Shown here: piece after piece, positions 34,647-49,467 of the stretch | How positions within the stretch are numbered: the first letter of the stretch is position 1 | How the letters are laid out: every line of letters begins with the position of its first letter | Source: Craterostigma plantagineum | Lineage: Eukaryota > Streptophyta > Magnoliopsida > Lamiales > Linderniaceae | Length of the DNA stretch: 64,000 bases | Direction of reading: 5' to 3' | NCBI GenBank assembly: GCA_027422505.1 | Contig: JAPQWV010000005.1 | Span: forward strand, 18,766,001-18,830,000 | Program-made: the position numbers and the translations under genes | Notes under the pieces: model-generated | Seen by the model: only the letters and a program-made list of their open reading frames with translations | Told to the model about the DNA's origin: nothing | Databases searched by the model: none

Positions 34647-34849
34647 AAATATGTAGTTCGTGTGTTTATTGTATATGTGCTCACAAAAAAGTGTGTATGT
34701 GTGTGTCTTGTATTATCCTACAGTGTTCAAGTTAATAAAAGTAAAAGGGTGTGAGTGCTACGCGAGTTATAAGGCATAAAATAATTGAGTGACCCTTAGC
34801 AACAATAAAACACATTATTGTCATTCTTGTCCCATTCGATTATTCAACA
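34647..34849 (+). repeat. Copia-3 3' LTR, right piece
   Basis: It resumes the LTR after the Copia-4 TSD and ends TATTCAACA, matching the end of 24327-24624. Confidence 0.88.
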
Positions 34850-35057
34850 TGCTTGTCCTATTCTCTTTCGATTACCAAGCAGTGTACTACTATATAACAC
34901 CCCCTTCGACAAATACAAAGAACAACGTCTTCCTCAGTTATATGACCCTCGAGTTGCAAGTCAATAATGAGAGGAAAATGATGTATGTAGCTACACCAAA
35001 CAAGCTAGTGAGATGATTGATTGATGACGAATGCAAGTATTAATAGAAAGAGTTAGA
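34850..35057 (+). repeat. Module A, copy 5 (truncated)
   Basis: It begins exactly at the Copia-3 end ('tgcttgtcctattctctttc') and has the TATA-like 'gtactactatataacacccc'. It ends at 'aaagagttagaggg', where a truncated Copia (Copia-5) begins. Confidence 0.65.
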
Positions 35058-37190
35058 GGGAGAAAATACCATTGAGTCAAGAAAATAACTTCCATGCAAT
35101 CAATGAACTAACCCCACAATCAAATGAAGACGAAACTGAAACACCAGAACCCCCTTTAGGGGGAGATATGGATGAACCACAAATAATTCGAAGATCTACA
35201 AGACAAACTAGACCACCTTCATACCTAAGGGATTTTATAACGAATCAAGTATCATATCCGATACAAAACTATATATCTTATAACAAAATCTCACCACAAT
35301 ACTTAACTTACCTTTCAGAAGAACGAGAACCGTTCAATTTTCAAGAAGCCAAAACTCAACCCACTTGGCAAAAGGCTATGACAGAAGAATTAGAGGCTTT
35401 AGAGAAAAATCATACATGGGACATCGTTCAACTACCAAAAGATAAAAAAAAAAATCAGTAGGGTGTAAATGGGTATATAAAATTAAATATAATAGCGATG
35501 GATCTGTGAAACGATACAAAGCTAGACTGGTGGCTAAAGATTTTACACGAACCTATGGAATTGAAAGAAGCATTTTCCCCAGTAGCAAAGATGAACACGG
35601 TCAGAATCCTTCTTTCTATAGCAGTAAACTCTAATTGGAAACTAACTCATATGGATGTAAAAAATGCATTCGTACAAGATGACCTGGAGGAAGAAATATA
35701 CAAATTACCGCCAGGTCACGAACTCAAAACTAATCCAAAACTAGTATGCAAGTTAAACAAGTCCATTTACGGACTTAAACAGTCACCGAGGGCTTGGTAC
35801 GCAAAATTAAGTCATGCACTAACAAAATACAATTTCTTCAAAAGTACGGCAGATTCATCCATATTTATTCAAAGACAAAATCAAAACATAACCATAATTC
35901 TAGTATATGTAGACGACATTATAATTATAGCAAATAATTATGAAGAAATTAAAAGGGTGACAAATTATCTTAAACAACAATTTGATATTAAAGATTTAGG
36001 ACCACTCAAATATTTTTTAGGGATCGAAATAGCGCATTCCAGAAAGGGACTATTCCTTTCTCAAGAAACTGGAAAACTTGCATCAAAACCATCAATGACA
36101 CCTATGGATATTAACACAAAACTTAATCACGAAGATGGGCAACCAGAAAAAGATATAGAAGGATTTCAGCGTCTGCTTGGGAAACTTATATACCTCACTG
36201 TCACTCGGCCTGACATATCATATGATGTTAGTGTTGTCAGATAATTCATTCAGCACTCCTAGGTCAACACATTTGGAAGCAATCGATCGAATCCTAAGAT
36301 ATTTGAAGAGAACACCAGGCCGAGGGATCTGGATGAAGAAGAATTTTTCAGTAGAAATATCGGGATATGCTGATGCAAACTGGGCAGGCAGCTTTGACCG
36401 CAGATCGACAACCGGCTACTGCATGTTCGTAGGAGGGAACCTCGTTATTGGAGAAGCAAAAAACAAAGTATAGTAGCAAAATCAAGTGCCAAAGTAGAGT
36501 ATCGAGCCATGGCATCACAATCGTGCGAGCTAGTTTGGATCAAACAAATATTAACTGACTTGCATATCAACCATAAAAGACCGATGCAACTATTCTATGA
36601 TAAACGATGCCGCACGACACATTGCCATGAATCCAGTCTTCCACGAGTGAACAAAACACATCGAAGTTGATTGTCACTTCATCAGACAGAAGGTTCAGGA
36701 AGGGACAATAGAAACTCCATTCGTCAGGAGCGAAAGGCAATTGGCAGACATATTCACTAAAGCACTTGATTACCCTAGCTTCGAGAATATTTCTAGCAAG
36801 TTGGGCCTCATCAATTTATTCGAGTCCAACTTGAGGGGGAGTGTTGAAGACATTAAAGAGGAAAGAAATCAAAGTGCTAAATCAGTTGATCTCAAAAAAG
36901 GGAAGTTCATCATTGATCGGGACCAAATCTCGGCCATTGACAAGATAAGGCAGAAATCATTGCCTACCAAATCGGGATCGAACCTATATATGGCAACAAG
37001 ATCAAGTGAGCATCAATTACAGAAGGAAATCAGCCAAAATCAAGAAGAAGATATGGACTTAGCTGAAATTAGGGATAACTGCTATAATGCCAATTCTGTA
37101 ACTAGTTCATATCCTCATAGCCTATATAATAGGCCAATCTTGTACCTAAACAAGTAAGCAATAGAAACAAGTTACAATACATTCGTATTA
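35058..37190 (+). mobile_element. Copia-5: 5'-truncated Ty1/Copia element
   Basis: Only the 3' half is present, from the integrase-RT linker through RNase H. A polypurine tract (TTGAGGGGGAG, 36831-36841) and a 3' LTR beginning TGTTGAAGACATT at 36842 follow. The LTR end near 37190 is approximate because no second LTR is present. The truncated left border falls inside module A. Confidence 0.82.
35072..36840 (+). pseudogene. Copia-5 pol remnant (RT and RNase H)
   Basis: The reading starts in the variable linker (RRSTRQTRPPSYLRDF). RT follows: WQKAMTEELEALEKNHTWDI, then a frameshift at 35459, [45 protein letters not shown], catalytic [16 protein letters not shown] and FDIKDLGPLKYFLGIEIAHS. A frame shift near 36240 leads to RNase H (GYADANWAGSFDRRSTTGY, HFIRQK). 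The end is MADIFTKALDYPSFENISSK. At least three breaks make it inactive. Confidence 0.85.
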
Positions 37191-37339
37191 TAATTTCATC
37201 ACCTCACCTAACGGTGAGGAAAATGAAAGAAAAGCTAATGAAAGTCATTTTTTCTTTAGCTTTCTATTCCTCACCAATTTCCTTATCCAAACAAAGCCTA
37301 AGGCGGAAGTTTGTGGAGATTAAAATGGTATGTCATAAT

Positions 37340-37626
37340 ATTGTCACGGTATATCCCAACAGATTTGATGAAGCATCATCGAAATCCCTAGGAAGACAAA
37401 GCTGGTCGATGAGAGTGGCCGCGAGTACGAAATGAACCGAAAAGAGTGGAACCATGGGCGCAGGTTGTTGGTGGTTGGAATAGTTTCGTCGAAAACAATA
37501 ACGTTGATGCAAAAGATCAAATCATCGTTAAGTTTATGCTTAGAGATGGACTATACATACTCCGTGCTACCAGCGTTCGTGCTGTTGATATTGAAGCAAT
37601 GGGTGCGGGTGAATTAGCGGAGTAGT
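37340..37626 (+). pseudogene. B3-domain gene fragment, copy 3
   Basis: The plus-strand reading gives KLVDESGREYEMNRKEWNHG, then a +1 shift near 37475. It continues GWNSFVENNNVDAKDQIIVK and FMLRDGLYILRATSVRAVDI, ending in TAG at 37624-37626. It is collinear with the fragments at 8.1-8.5 and 10.7-10.9 kb. GWxxF-NNN-D...F is the B3 C-terminal part. Confidence 0.6.
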
Positions 37627-37711
37627 TTGTTCTGTTCTTGTCATTGGTGAGGGGGTTTATGAGGCGGTTTTGCAGCGCTTAAAGAATTGATGTTTATAAC
37701 TGTTTGTTGAC

Positions 37712-37895
37712 AGCGTATTGTTTTTCAATTATCATGACAACATTTTGCTACATATTTCATCCATCACCATTTCCAATTTGTAGATAGATATTCCATTTTG
37801 TTAAGCGTATTGTTTTTCAATTATCATGACAACATTTTGCTACATATTTCATCTATCACCATTTCCAGTTTGTAGATAGATGTTCCACTTCGTTA
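37712..37895. repeat. 92-bp tandem duplication
   Basis: Two copies of a 92-bp unit beginning 'agcgtattgtttttcaatta' lie head to tail (37712-37803, 37804-37895) with a handful of mismatches. Confidence 0.88.
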
Positions 37896-38341
37896 GGCAT
37901 TTCGATACATGTGAGTGTTTAATTTTTTCTGTTAGGGGTTCAAACTCATCCATGATTGACAACGTTTGTTTGAGTATGTTACATGGAACGGAAGGATGGG
38001 TCTTAATTGGGTATTATTGTTCTACTATCTCAATCAAAAGAGAAACAAAACATTAGAATCCCTCAAATGGATACTCAGATCGTGTTAAAACATGATACAC
38101 ATCTCTCTCAACAGAACTATTATTGTATTGAAGAGTTGTGATCATCTTCTCCAGTGGATACATCAATCCGAGGGTAATGCAAATATAACGCTATTGTTGT
38201 GACGAAAAATAGTGAAAATCTCCGTAATGGAATAAGCATGTGACTCAGACAAAATTCTTAGCCTCCTTGAATTACACTTGACATGGTTACAAAGTTTGTT
38301 TTCGATTACAAAGGATTACTTTTCGAGGCGTTTTCTTCTTC

Positions 38342-41950
<3,609 letters not shown>

Positions 41951-42077
41951 TGCTACTTAATCCTTACGATGGGGGAACTCGGATAGATAAAGGAAATTAA
42001 AAATGAGAAGTAGCTCTCGTCAGTCGCGGATCAGGAGAACCACAAGAACGGGCTAGTTCGTCGTGCTTTAAAAGAGT

Positions 42078-42105
42078 GCCGCAGAAAAGTCTAGAAGAAC
42101 AAGTT
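42078..42105 (-). promoter_or_regulatory. Possible heat-shock element upstream of CPN60
   Basis: About 130 bp upstream of the CPN60 start the minus strand has 'ttcttctagacttttctgc', with nTTCn and nGAAn-like units in imperfect alternation. CPN60 genes are commonly heat-induced, so this is plausible, but the match is partial. Confidence 0.25.
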
Positions 42106-42395
42106 TTGTAGTCTAGGGTTTAAGAAGGGTTTAAGCGTATCACATAAATCGCGCCGCCAACTGTAAAACGCTCATAGCATTGAAGCGCTTATATCGCCCA
42201 GTACAGTACCGATGATAGCATTGAAGCGCTTACCATTATTTCTTTTTTAATTTGTCTTTGGGAACTCATGGGTACCGAAAGAGCCAATTAGTAAAATTCC
42301 AAAGTGAGGTTAGTGAGGAACTATCCAACGAAATTAAGATGTCGAGCTAGGATCAAATCATAGTCTCCGAGAGATATCTAGAGAGGATTATAATT

Positions 42396-42903
42396 TGTTT
42401 AGGATATTTTGATTTCCGATAATATATTTGCCCGAAAAATGACGATAATAAATAAAAGAGAAGAAAATAAATTTGGACAGTAAACACGAGATTTACGTGG
42501 TTCGGTCAGAATGATCTATGTCCACGGGCCGAAGGGTAGAACTTCTTTATTATGTGGAGTGATTACAGACACGTACACTGACGTGTTACAAAAGCAGCTA
42601 CAACAATAGTAGGAGTAGGCTACACAAAGAATTATTCAGAGTACAAGATCAGTATTGTGGTAGTTGTGCTTTTTTCTTCGTCGCATGGTATTTATTTATG
42701 GGAGAAACTCTGCCTTGATCCATCGTGTGTACTGAAGAAAAAGTAAAAGCTGTGTAAATCTTTGAATTCTTCCTCCCATGCAAAAATCAACTCGGCGCCC
42801 GACATTGTTTGCTTTTCTTTGTGCTTTTCCAATTCCCACGTGAATTTCCATTCTCAATAGCTGAAAATGTTGAATGGTCAAATACTATCAAGCTCACCTA
42901 ACA
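42396..42903 (-). repeat. Copia-6 3' LTR (508 bp)
   Basis: It starts TGTTTAGGATATTTTG and ends CACCTAACA. It matches the right LTR once the retroposon is removed ('tttacgtggttcggtcagaa', 'ccacgggccg.agggtagaac'). Confidence 0.9.
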
Positions 42904-43002
42904 AATCTCCACCTTAAGCTTGATTCCAAAAATCACTCCACCTTAACTAGTAATACCTATGTTATCCTCCGACTTTAGCCACGACGGACTAGTTCACCAA
43001 CT

Positions 43003-46000
43003 TTAAAACACCAATATGCTTGAACTTGGAAACTGAAATAGCCTTCGTAAAAAAATCCGCAGGATTATCCTTTGTGTCGATCTTCTTGATAAACGCCTTA
43101 TCTGAATAATATCACGGATGAAATGATATTTCACATCGATATGCTTAGTCCTCTCATGATACGTCTGATCCTTAGTCAAATGAACCGCACTTTGACTATC
43201 ACAGAAAATAGTAATAACTCCCGCTTCTGAGTTAATTCGCTGAATAACCCCGTCAACCATAATGCTTCCTTAATTGCATCAGTAATAGCCATGTATTCTG
43301 CTTCAGTAGTAGCTAACGCCACTACGTGCTGTAGAGTAGCTTTCCAGCTAACTGCACAACCTCTAATAGAAAATACATAACCAGTAAGAGATCGTCGTTT
43401 ATCGAGATCACCTGCATAGTCTGAATCAACGAAGCCAACGAGAGTATAACTGTTTCTGCCAAACTCCAAACAAATGCTTAGAGTGCCCATCAAGTATCTG
43501 AGAATCCATTTCACTGCTTGCCAGTGTTCTTTCCCTAGGGTAGCCATATACCTGCTAACAACACTAACAGCCTGTGAAATATCACTACGTGTACATACCA
43601 TTGCTTACATAATGCTGCCGACTGCACTTGAGTAAGGAACTCGTGCCATATACGCTTCTTCCTCATCTGATGATAGTGAGTGAGCAGCGCATAGCCTAAA
43701 ATGGCTAGCAAGAGGAGTGCTGACTGATTTGGCATCGTTCATGCCAAATGTCTCCAAAAACCTTTCTGAGGTAACTTTCCTGGGTCAGGTGTAACTTACC
43801 AGCTCCTCTATCACGTCTAATATCCATACCAAGAATCTTCTTAGCTGCTCTCAAATCCTTCATTTCAAATTCACCGTTCAACAAGGCCTTCAACTGGTGA
43901 ATTTCTGCAAGATTCTTAACCGCAATGAGCATGTCACGAACTGTCATTTAACTTCTGGAAGTAAACACAACTATCATACTTGCTCCTGGAGAAACCATGA
44001 CCCATCATAAAAGAATCAAACCGTTTATACCACTATCATGGAGACTGTTTCAATCCGTATAAGGATTTCTTCAGTAGACAAACTTGGTCTTCTTTTCCTT
44101 CAACTATGTAGCCTTCAGGGTTCTTCATATAAATCTGTTCATCTAAATAGCCAAGAACGCCGTCTTGACGTCAAGCTGTTCTAACTCCAAATCATACATG
44201 GCAACGAATGCAAGTAATACACGAATAGAGCTATGTCTAACGACAGGTGAGAATACATCATTAAAATCAACATCTTGTGCCTGACTATAGCCTTTAGCGA
44301 CTAATCGTGCCTTATACCTTGCATCGTCAGAACCAGATAAACCGTCTTTCTTTTTTAAGACCCACTTACATCCGACTATTTTTTTTTTCTTCGACGGCGG
44401 CACAAGAATCCAAGTACCATTCTTGTGCAGAGACTCCATTTCTTCATTCATCGCTACCAGCCACTTATCAGAATTTACATCGCTTATTGCCTCCGAATAG
44501 GTAGAAGGCTCGCCGCCTCCACCTGTTTCTTGTGCCACTGAAAAAGCATACGAAACTAAATTCACGTACCGCTGTGGTAGTCAAATCTCTCATCTCTCCC
44601 TATCTTTGGCTATAGAATATTCATGCTCGGTGCTTTCATCTTCAACAGGATCTGAATTAGGTTCTGGCTCTGGCTCTTCTTGATCTGTTGAACTCGTAGC
44701 AGGATCATCAGAAGAATTAGTAGACTCTTTTGAAGGATGTAACATAGAAGACTCGTCAAATGTAACATCTCTGCTAATTATAAATTTGGTTGACTTGGGA
44801 TCATGATTATAGTCTATATCCTTTCACCCCTGAAGCGCAACGGAGAAAAATACACTTTTTAGCTCTAGACTCTAACTTCCCCTCATTTATGTGCGTAGAT
44901 CAAGCGGTTGCGGACAGATAATGGCTTAGAATTTTGTGGAAGCGAGTTCAACGAATTTTGCAAAAATGAAGGAATTGCTCGACATCACACTGTTTGAATG
45001 ACGCCTCAACATATCTTGCACCACCTTTGGACGGAACACGAGAGGATATAGTCAAAAGTACATCTCGTCCTGTGGACTGTTGGCGAATTGAAGCTGACTC
45101 GTTTCTGCTTCAAAAAAACAACAGTGTTCGCAAAAGTCCATCTTACTAGTACTTTTATCGCATAGTAGGCCCCGCTTGCTTAATATCGTCAAGTCTTTTT
45201 CTCTCATGTGTCCATGTCGCATATGCCATAATCTAGTGGTATCGACCTCCGAGGATGTCGAAACTGCAGCGGAACCTGTAACTGTAGTTCCCTGAAAAAT
45301 ATATAAATTTCCAGACATGCAAGCTTTCATCACGACAAGGACAACTCTGACAATTTTCAAAACTTCACCTTCACTTGAGAACCTGCACCCTTGAGATTTA
45401 AGTGTGCCTAAAGAGATAAGATTTCTCTTCATATCTGGAACATGTCTGACTTCTGTGAGCGTTCAGATGATTCCATCGAACATCTTGATCTGAACTATAC
45501 CTTTACCAACAAATTTACACGGATCATCATTTCCCATTAAGACATATCCACCATCAAAATTTTCATATGTGAAAAAACAATCCCGACGCCGACTTATGTG
45601 GTAAGAACAACCCGAATCTAAGATACACTCATTATCAGACCTAACAATATTTGCAGTTGCTACAAAAATAGTTCCATCGCTCTCATCTGCAGCTACACTA
45701 GCTTCGGCGGGTTTATTAAATTGCTGATTATTTTTCTCCTTATTTTTTAATTTATAACAATCAGCTTTGATGTGACCCTTTTTCTTGCAAAAATTACATA
45801 CTTTATTTTTGTACCTGAATTTCGATCATTCTTTAGATCTGCTACTTTCAGCATCTCTATGTTCTGGTCTTCCCGTGCAAACAGGCCTTCTGGCTGGCTA
45901 CTACTTGTTTCTCCCGTTATATCCATGTCTATCTGTTCTTTCGAAATAGCGCGGATTTGACACTAGAATATGATCTTGTGTCTTTTCCGTATATAATCGT

Positions 46001-46503
46001 GTCACGAAAATGTTTTAAAGACGAGGAAAGGGAACACAATAATATTATGGCCTGATCTTCGTCCGTCACTTTGACTTCTACATTCGCCAAATCAATAATG
46101 ATTGAATGAATTTATCGAGAAGCAAGAGTATAGAAGTGCATTCCGTCATTTTCATACTGTAAAGCTTCTGCTTTAAATAAAGCCGATTCTCCTTAGTCTT
46201 CTTCATGTAGATAGCTTTTAATGTATCCCACATACCCATGATCGTCGTCTCCGTGGCAACTTCTTGTAAAACCTCGTAAGAGAGATTTAATATAAGAGCC
46301 GATCAGACTTTCTTGTCCAATTCATTAAACTGGTCGTCTTTCATTGCGTTTAGTTTCTTCTTTGCGCCTTCAAGGGCTACATCACAACCGTCTCGAATGA
46401 GTATGGCCTCAATCTTGAGACTCCACATTGCAAAGTTGACATTTCTGTCAAACTTTTCAATTGACATTTTTGTTATCGTCATGTTGGCTAAAAAATAAAT
46501 CAA
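43003..46503 (-). pseudogene. Copia-6 gag-pol remnant
   Basis: Leftward: gag (KMSIEKFDRNVNFAMWSLKI, 46503), zinc knuckle CNFCKKKGHIKADCYKLKNK (about 45800-45740) and protease (CILDSGCSYHISRRRDC, about 45625). GAG-pre-integrase follows (KRNLISLGTLKSQGCRFSSE ... RLWHMRHGHM, C-x2-C), then VPSKGGARYV of the integrase start (about 45040-45010). RT is next ([40 protein letters not shown]; 44565-44143). RT C-terminus and RNase H follow (GEFEMKDLRAAKKILGMDI, GFVDSDYAGDLDKRRSLTGY, TKHIDVKYHFIRD) to about 43003. Many stops and shifts are present. Most of the integrase core is missing or reversed. Confidence 0.87.
44885..45000 (+). other. Inverted integrase segment inside Copia-6
   Basis: The plus strand reads LRTDNGLEFCGSEFNEFCKN and EGIARHHTV, a Copia integrase core piece containing the DNGLEF catalytic Asp region. 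All other domains of the element are on the minus strand. The minus-strand reading VPSKGGARYV stops at its right border. Confidence 0.8.
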
Positions 46504-46522
46504 GTTGGCTATGATAGCGAGT

Positions 46523-47922
46523 TGTTGTGATATTTTGATTCCCGATAATATATTTGCCCGAAAAATGAGGATAATAAATAAAAGAGACGAAAATAAATTT
46601 GGACATTGAACACGAGATTTACGTGGTTCGGTCAGAATGACCTACGTCCACGGGCCGGAGGGTAGAACTTCTTTATTATGTGAAGTGGTTACAGACACGT
46701 ATATTGACGTGATACAAAAGCAGCTACAACATTAGTAGGAGTAGGCTACACAAAGAATTATTCGGAATAGAAGATCAGCATTGTGGTGGTTGTGTTTTTT
46801 TCTTCTTCGAATGGTATCTATTTATAGGAGAAACTCTGCCTTGATTCATCATGTGTACTGAAGAAAAAATAAAAGCTGTTAAATCTTTGAATTCTTTCTC
46901 GCATGCAAAAATCAACTCGGCGCCTGACATTGTTTGCTTTTCTTTGTGTTTTTCCAATTCCCACGTGAATTTCCATTCTTTTTTTTTTCAATGATAGCTT
47001 GTCATTACTGAATCAAGAGTACAAACGTGCTAAACAGCACACAGAGCCGTTTGGTCGCATTGCGCCAAACGAAAACAAGTCCTCATAAAGAGGAAAACAA
47101 GACCCCACAAGGGGCAATCACTCCCACGTGAGGAGACAAAGGTTCACAAGGGACAAAAAAAACCGACATAAAATAAAACATATTATCTACGACCAATAAC
47201 TAAAGAACCTATAACAGAAAAAGCTATTAAGCTAAATCTACTATACTCTTCACTTTAACTTGATCTTCGACTTCTAGATTTTTATTTTCATCGGACTGGG
47301 GCTCCACTAGAGAGAAAAGGCTCCCGACCGACCCCGAGGGTTGGGAGAGAAAGTTTCCCGGACGAACGCCGGAAGACAGAGGTGGGCTGCAGCGGCCGGT
47401 GGTTGACGGAAGGCGGCAGGGCGGTCAGATGGGGAATGGTGGCACGCTGGGAACTGGCGGCGGGTTGTCGTAAGGGTACGGCGGGCACGACGGAGGAAGC
47501 TCCTAGCAGGTGGGCGGCGGGGCAGTCGGCGGAGGGGGCGTCGAGGCAGCCGGCTGAGGTGGGCGTCGAGGCGGCCGGCGGAGGTGGGCATCGGGGCAGG
47601 GCGCCGGCGCCGGCGGTTGCGTCGGGGCGGGCGGCGGAGGTGGGTGGCGGAAAAACAAAAAAACAACAAAAAAAAAAAAAGGCAGGCTCCCCCAACCTCC
47701 ATAGAGGTTGGGGGAGGAGCGGGTTGACAGAAAGGAGACGGGGGCGAGGTGGGGAGGAGGAGAAGGAGATGAGAGGGGAGGTGAAAGGGGGAAGAAGGTG
47801 GCGGTTGTGTGTGGATTATGGTTTTTTCACGGGAGAGAAGAAAGAGAGAGGGAAAGTAGGTGAATTTCCATTCTCAATAGCTGAAAATGTTGAATGGTCA
47901 AATACTATAAGCTCACCTAACA
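46523..47922 (-). repeat. Copia-6 5' LTR interrupted by a retroposon
   Basis: Pieces 46523-46979 and 47875-47922 join to an LTR matching 42396-42903. The duplicated GTGAATTTCCATTCT marks the insertion. Confidence 0.9.
46980..47859 (-). mobile_element. L1-like retroposon with 15-bp TSD, copy 1
   Basis: It is flanked by an exact 15-bp duplication GTGAATTTCCATTCT (46965-46979 and 47860-47874). On the minus strand it ends in a poly(A) run (plus T-run at 46980), preceded by 'gagtacaaacgt' reversed and a short AT-rich 3' part. The 5' part is very GC-rich (47300-47700) and begins near an ATG context 'atggaggttgggggagc'. Variable-length TSDs and a poly(A) tail are marks of L1-type target-primed integration. 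No RT is encoded, so it is either a 5' and 3' LINE segment with an internal deletion or a non-autonomous partner. It resembles 55820-56555. Confidence 0.75.
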
Positions 47923-47927
47923 TAATT

Positions 47928-49467
47928 ATATTGATCTTTTTATTTGTTCAATACCTCCCCATTTATAAATGCAATAACATGAAATGCAAAAAATTGGCTA
48001 AGTTCATAATAGGCGAAGCCCAAACGCATAATGGGCCCAAGGTCATATTTTCCACTTTTTCTTCATTAGCATTGGATCCTATTCCACTTGGGATTTTGGG
48101 GATCGTTAATCGAATGTTTCTTTGACAATTCCTTTTTGTTCGAGTGTCGAGTTTCTCATAGGGTTGATAAGTGTTCTTACACTTAGTAGTTAGTCCCTTT
48201 GATCTGCGTATAGACTTTGTTCATGTAGTAAGCTACACCGATATATAGAGTGTCAATTATGAGTGGCATTCGTAGTGCTCGGCACATGGAAATTGTTATG
48301 TAAAAGTTAAATAATATTGGTGGAAAGCATAATTCATTATTCATAAGTGGTTGAAGATGCCTAGCTAGCCTTGTATTATTAATGCAAGACATGTGGAAAG
48401 ATAAGGAGATCTATCTCAAGAATTAACATTATCATGATCATGGAGATACTTTCTTACCTAAACATAATTTCGTAGGAAAACGTCATCGTCCGTACAGACT
48501 TGCAAAAGTATCGCGAAGTAGCTGGGAAGTTGCGTCATTACACACCATGTACATGGGAATTCACTTTCTTCTTGTTTAATCATAAAAAGTAAAGAACAAA
48601 AAGTGGTCCAATACAAATTTACAATAGAGTCAAGACTCAAGTCTTTGGACTGTTTGGATATATCACATCACAATCAAGTCTTCCTAACAAATAAGCCAAA
48701 AGTCTTTTATGACATCTTAAAGAGGAGATTTTGAATTCAAATTTATTTGAATTTTCTAACTATTTGAATTTTCTAACTATTCTATCTTGATTATCATAAT
48801 CTGTTTAACTGGTAAAAATATAGGCAACGAGAAGTCTCGGTGAAAGTCAAAAAAGTCACGTAATAGGCACCGAACTTAGTTGTTTAAACAGGGTTTGAGA
48901 TAATTTATTCCACTAGGTATTCCACGTACTTCTCTCTAAAATTCATTAAAATTATAAATTTCTTTTTTGTGTTTAAACATTCGATATAATAATATATATA
49001 GGTATAACGATATTTACGGCTGTTTAAACACTTGGTAGGGGAGGTGGAATCGATTTTTTCAAAGTTAGAATATCTAGTGAAACACCAAATGGAATAGAGG
49101 ATCTCATACCATTAAAGGTATTGTGTGAGATACTTCCATACCAAAAGTAAAATAAAAATGAAAGTAAAGAATATCAAGACCCCACCCAAAAACACAACAA
49201 GAACTCATAAATGCGTTTAACACTACTTCCATCAATTCATATACATAAAAGCTTCTTTTTCACAACTTTGCTTTACCACACAATAGTCAAAAGGATAGAT
49301 AGGCCACAAACACATTCCATCCCATAAATATTCACATTATCTCCTTTTGTCACCTTCTCCAATCCTTCCCACACCTCAAAAACCATATCATCGTCACTAC
49401 CAAACTCCAACGGCAGCAGCAAAAACAACAACAATAATAATAACAATAACAGAACTGGCCAATCAGA
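47928..49467. other. Intergenic region downstream of AMT1
   Basis: No gene was recognised. A 'ttgaattttctaactatt' pair near 48748-48782 is a small tandem repeat. The stretch 49340-49450 is C- and A-rich and may be 3' UTR or flank of the ammonium transporter gene. Confidence 0.45.

Larger units (their letters stand above)
24327..34849 (+). mobile_element. Copia-3: decayed Ty1/Copia element split by Copia-4
   Basis: The left LTR is 24327-24624 (TGTTGTATTGTAAAAT ... TATTCAACA). The right LTR is 28988-29080 plus 34647-34849 (296 bp in total), interrupted by Copia-4. Coding is on the plus strand. There is no TSD: the left flank is a truncated hAT-like repeat, the right flank is module A. This suggests that a deletion or inter-element recombination removed the original flank. 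Confidence 0.85.
42396..47922 (-). mobile_element. Copia-6: Ty1/Copia element with TSD and internal inversion
   Basis: It is flanked by TAATT at 42391-42395 and 47923-47927. The left (3') LTR is 42396-42903. The right (5') LTR is 46523-47922 and includes a later retroposon (46980-47859). A polypurine tract (minus AAGGTGGAGATT) adjoins the left LTR. Minus 'gctatcatagccaacttg' lies just inside the 5' LTR as a degraded primer site. Coding is on the minus strand. A small integrase segment is reversed. Confidence 0.9.

Noticed and set aside
36741..37157. 138-aa ORF as a gene
   Set aside because: It begins in the Copia-5 RNase H end (MADIFTKALD) and continues across the polypurine tract into the LTR.
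47288..48125. Long GC-rich ORFs on both strands
   Set aside because: Composition is Gly/Arg/Ala/Pro only, frames are open on both strands because of GC bias, and the region lies inside a retroposon with TSDs.
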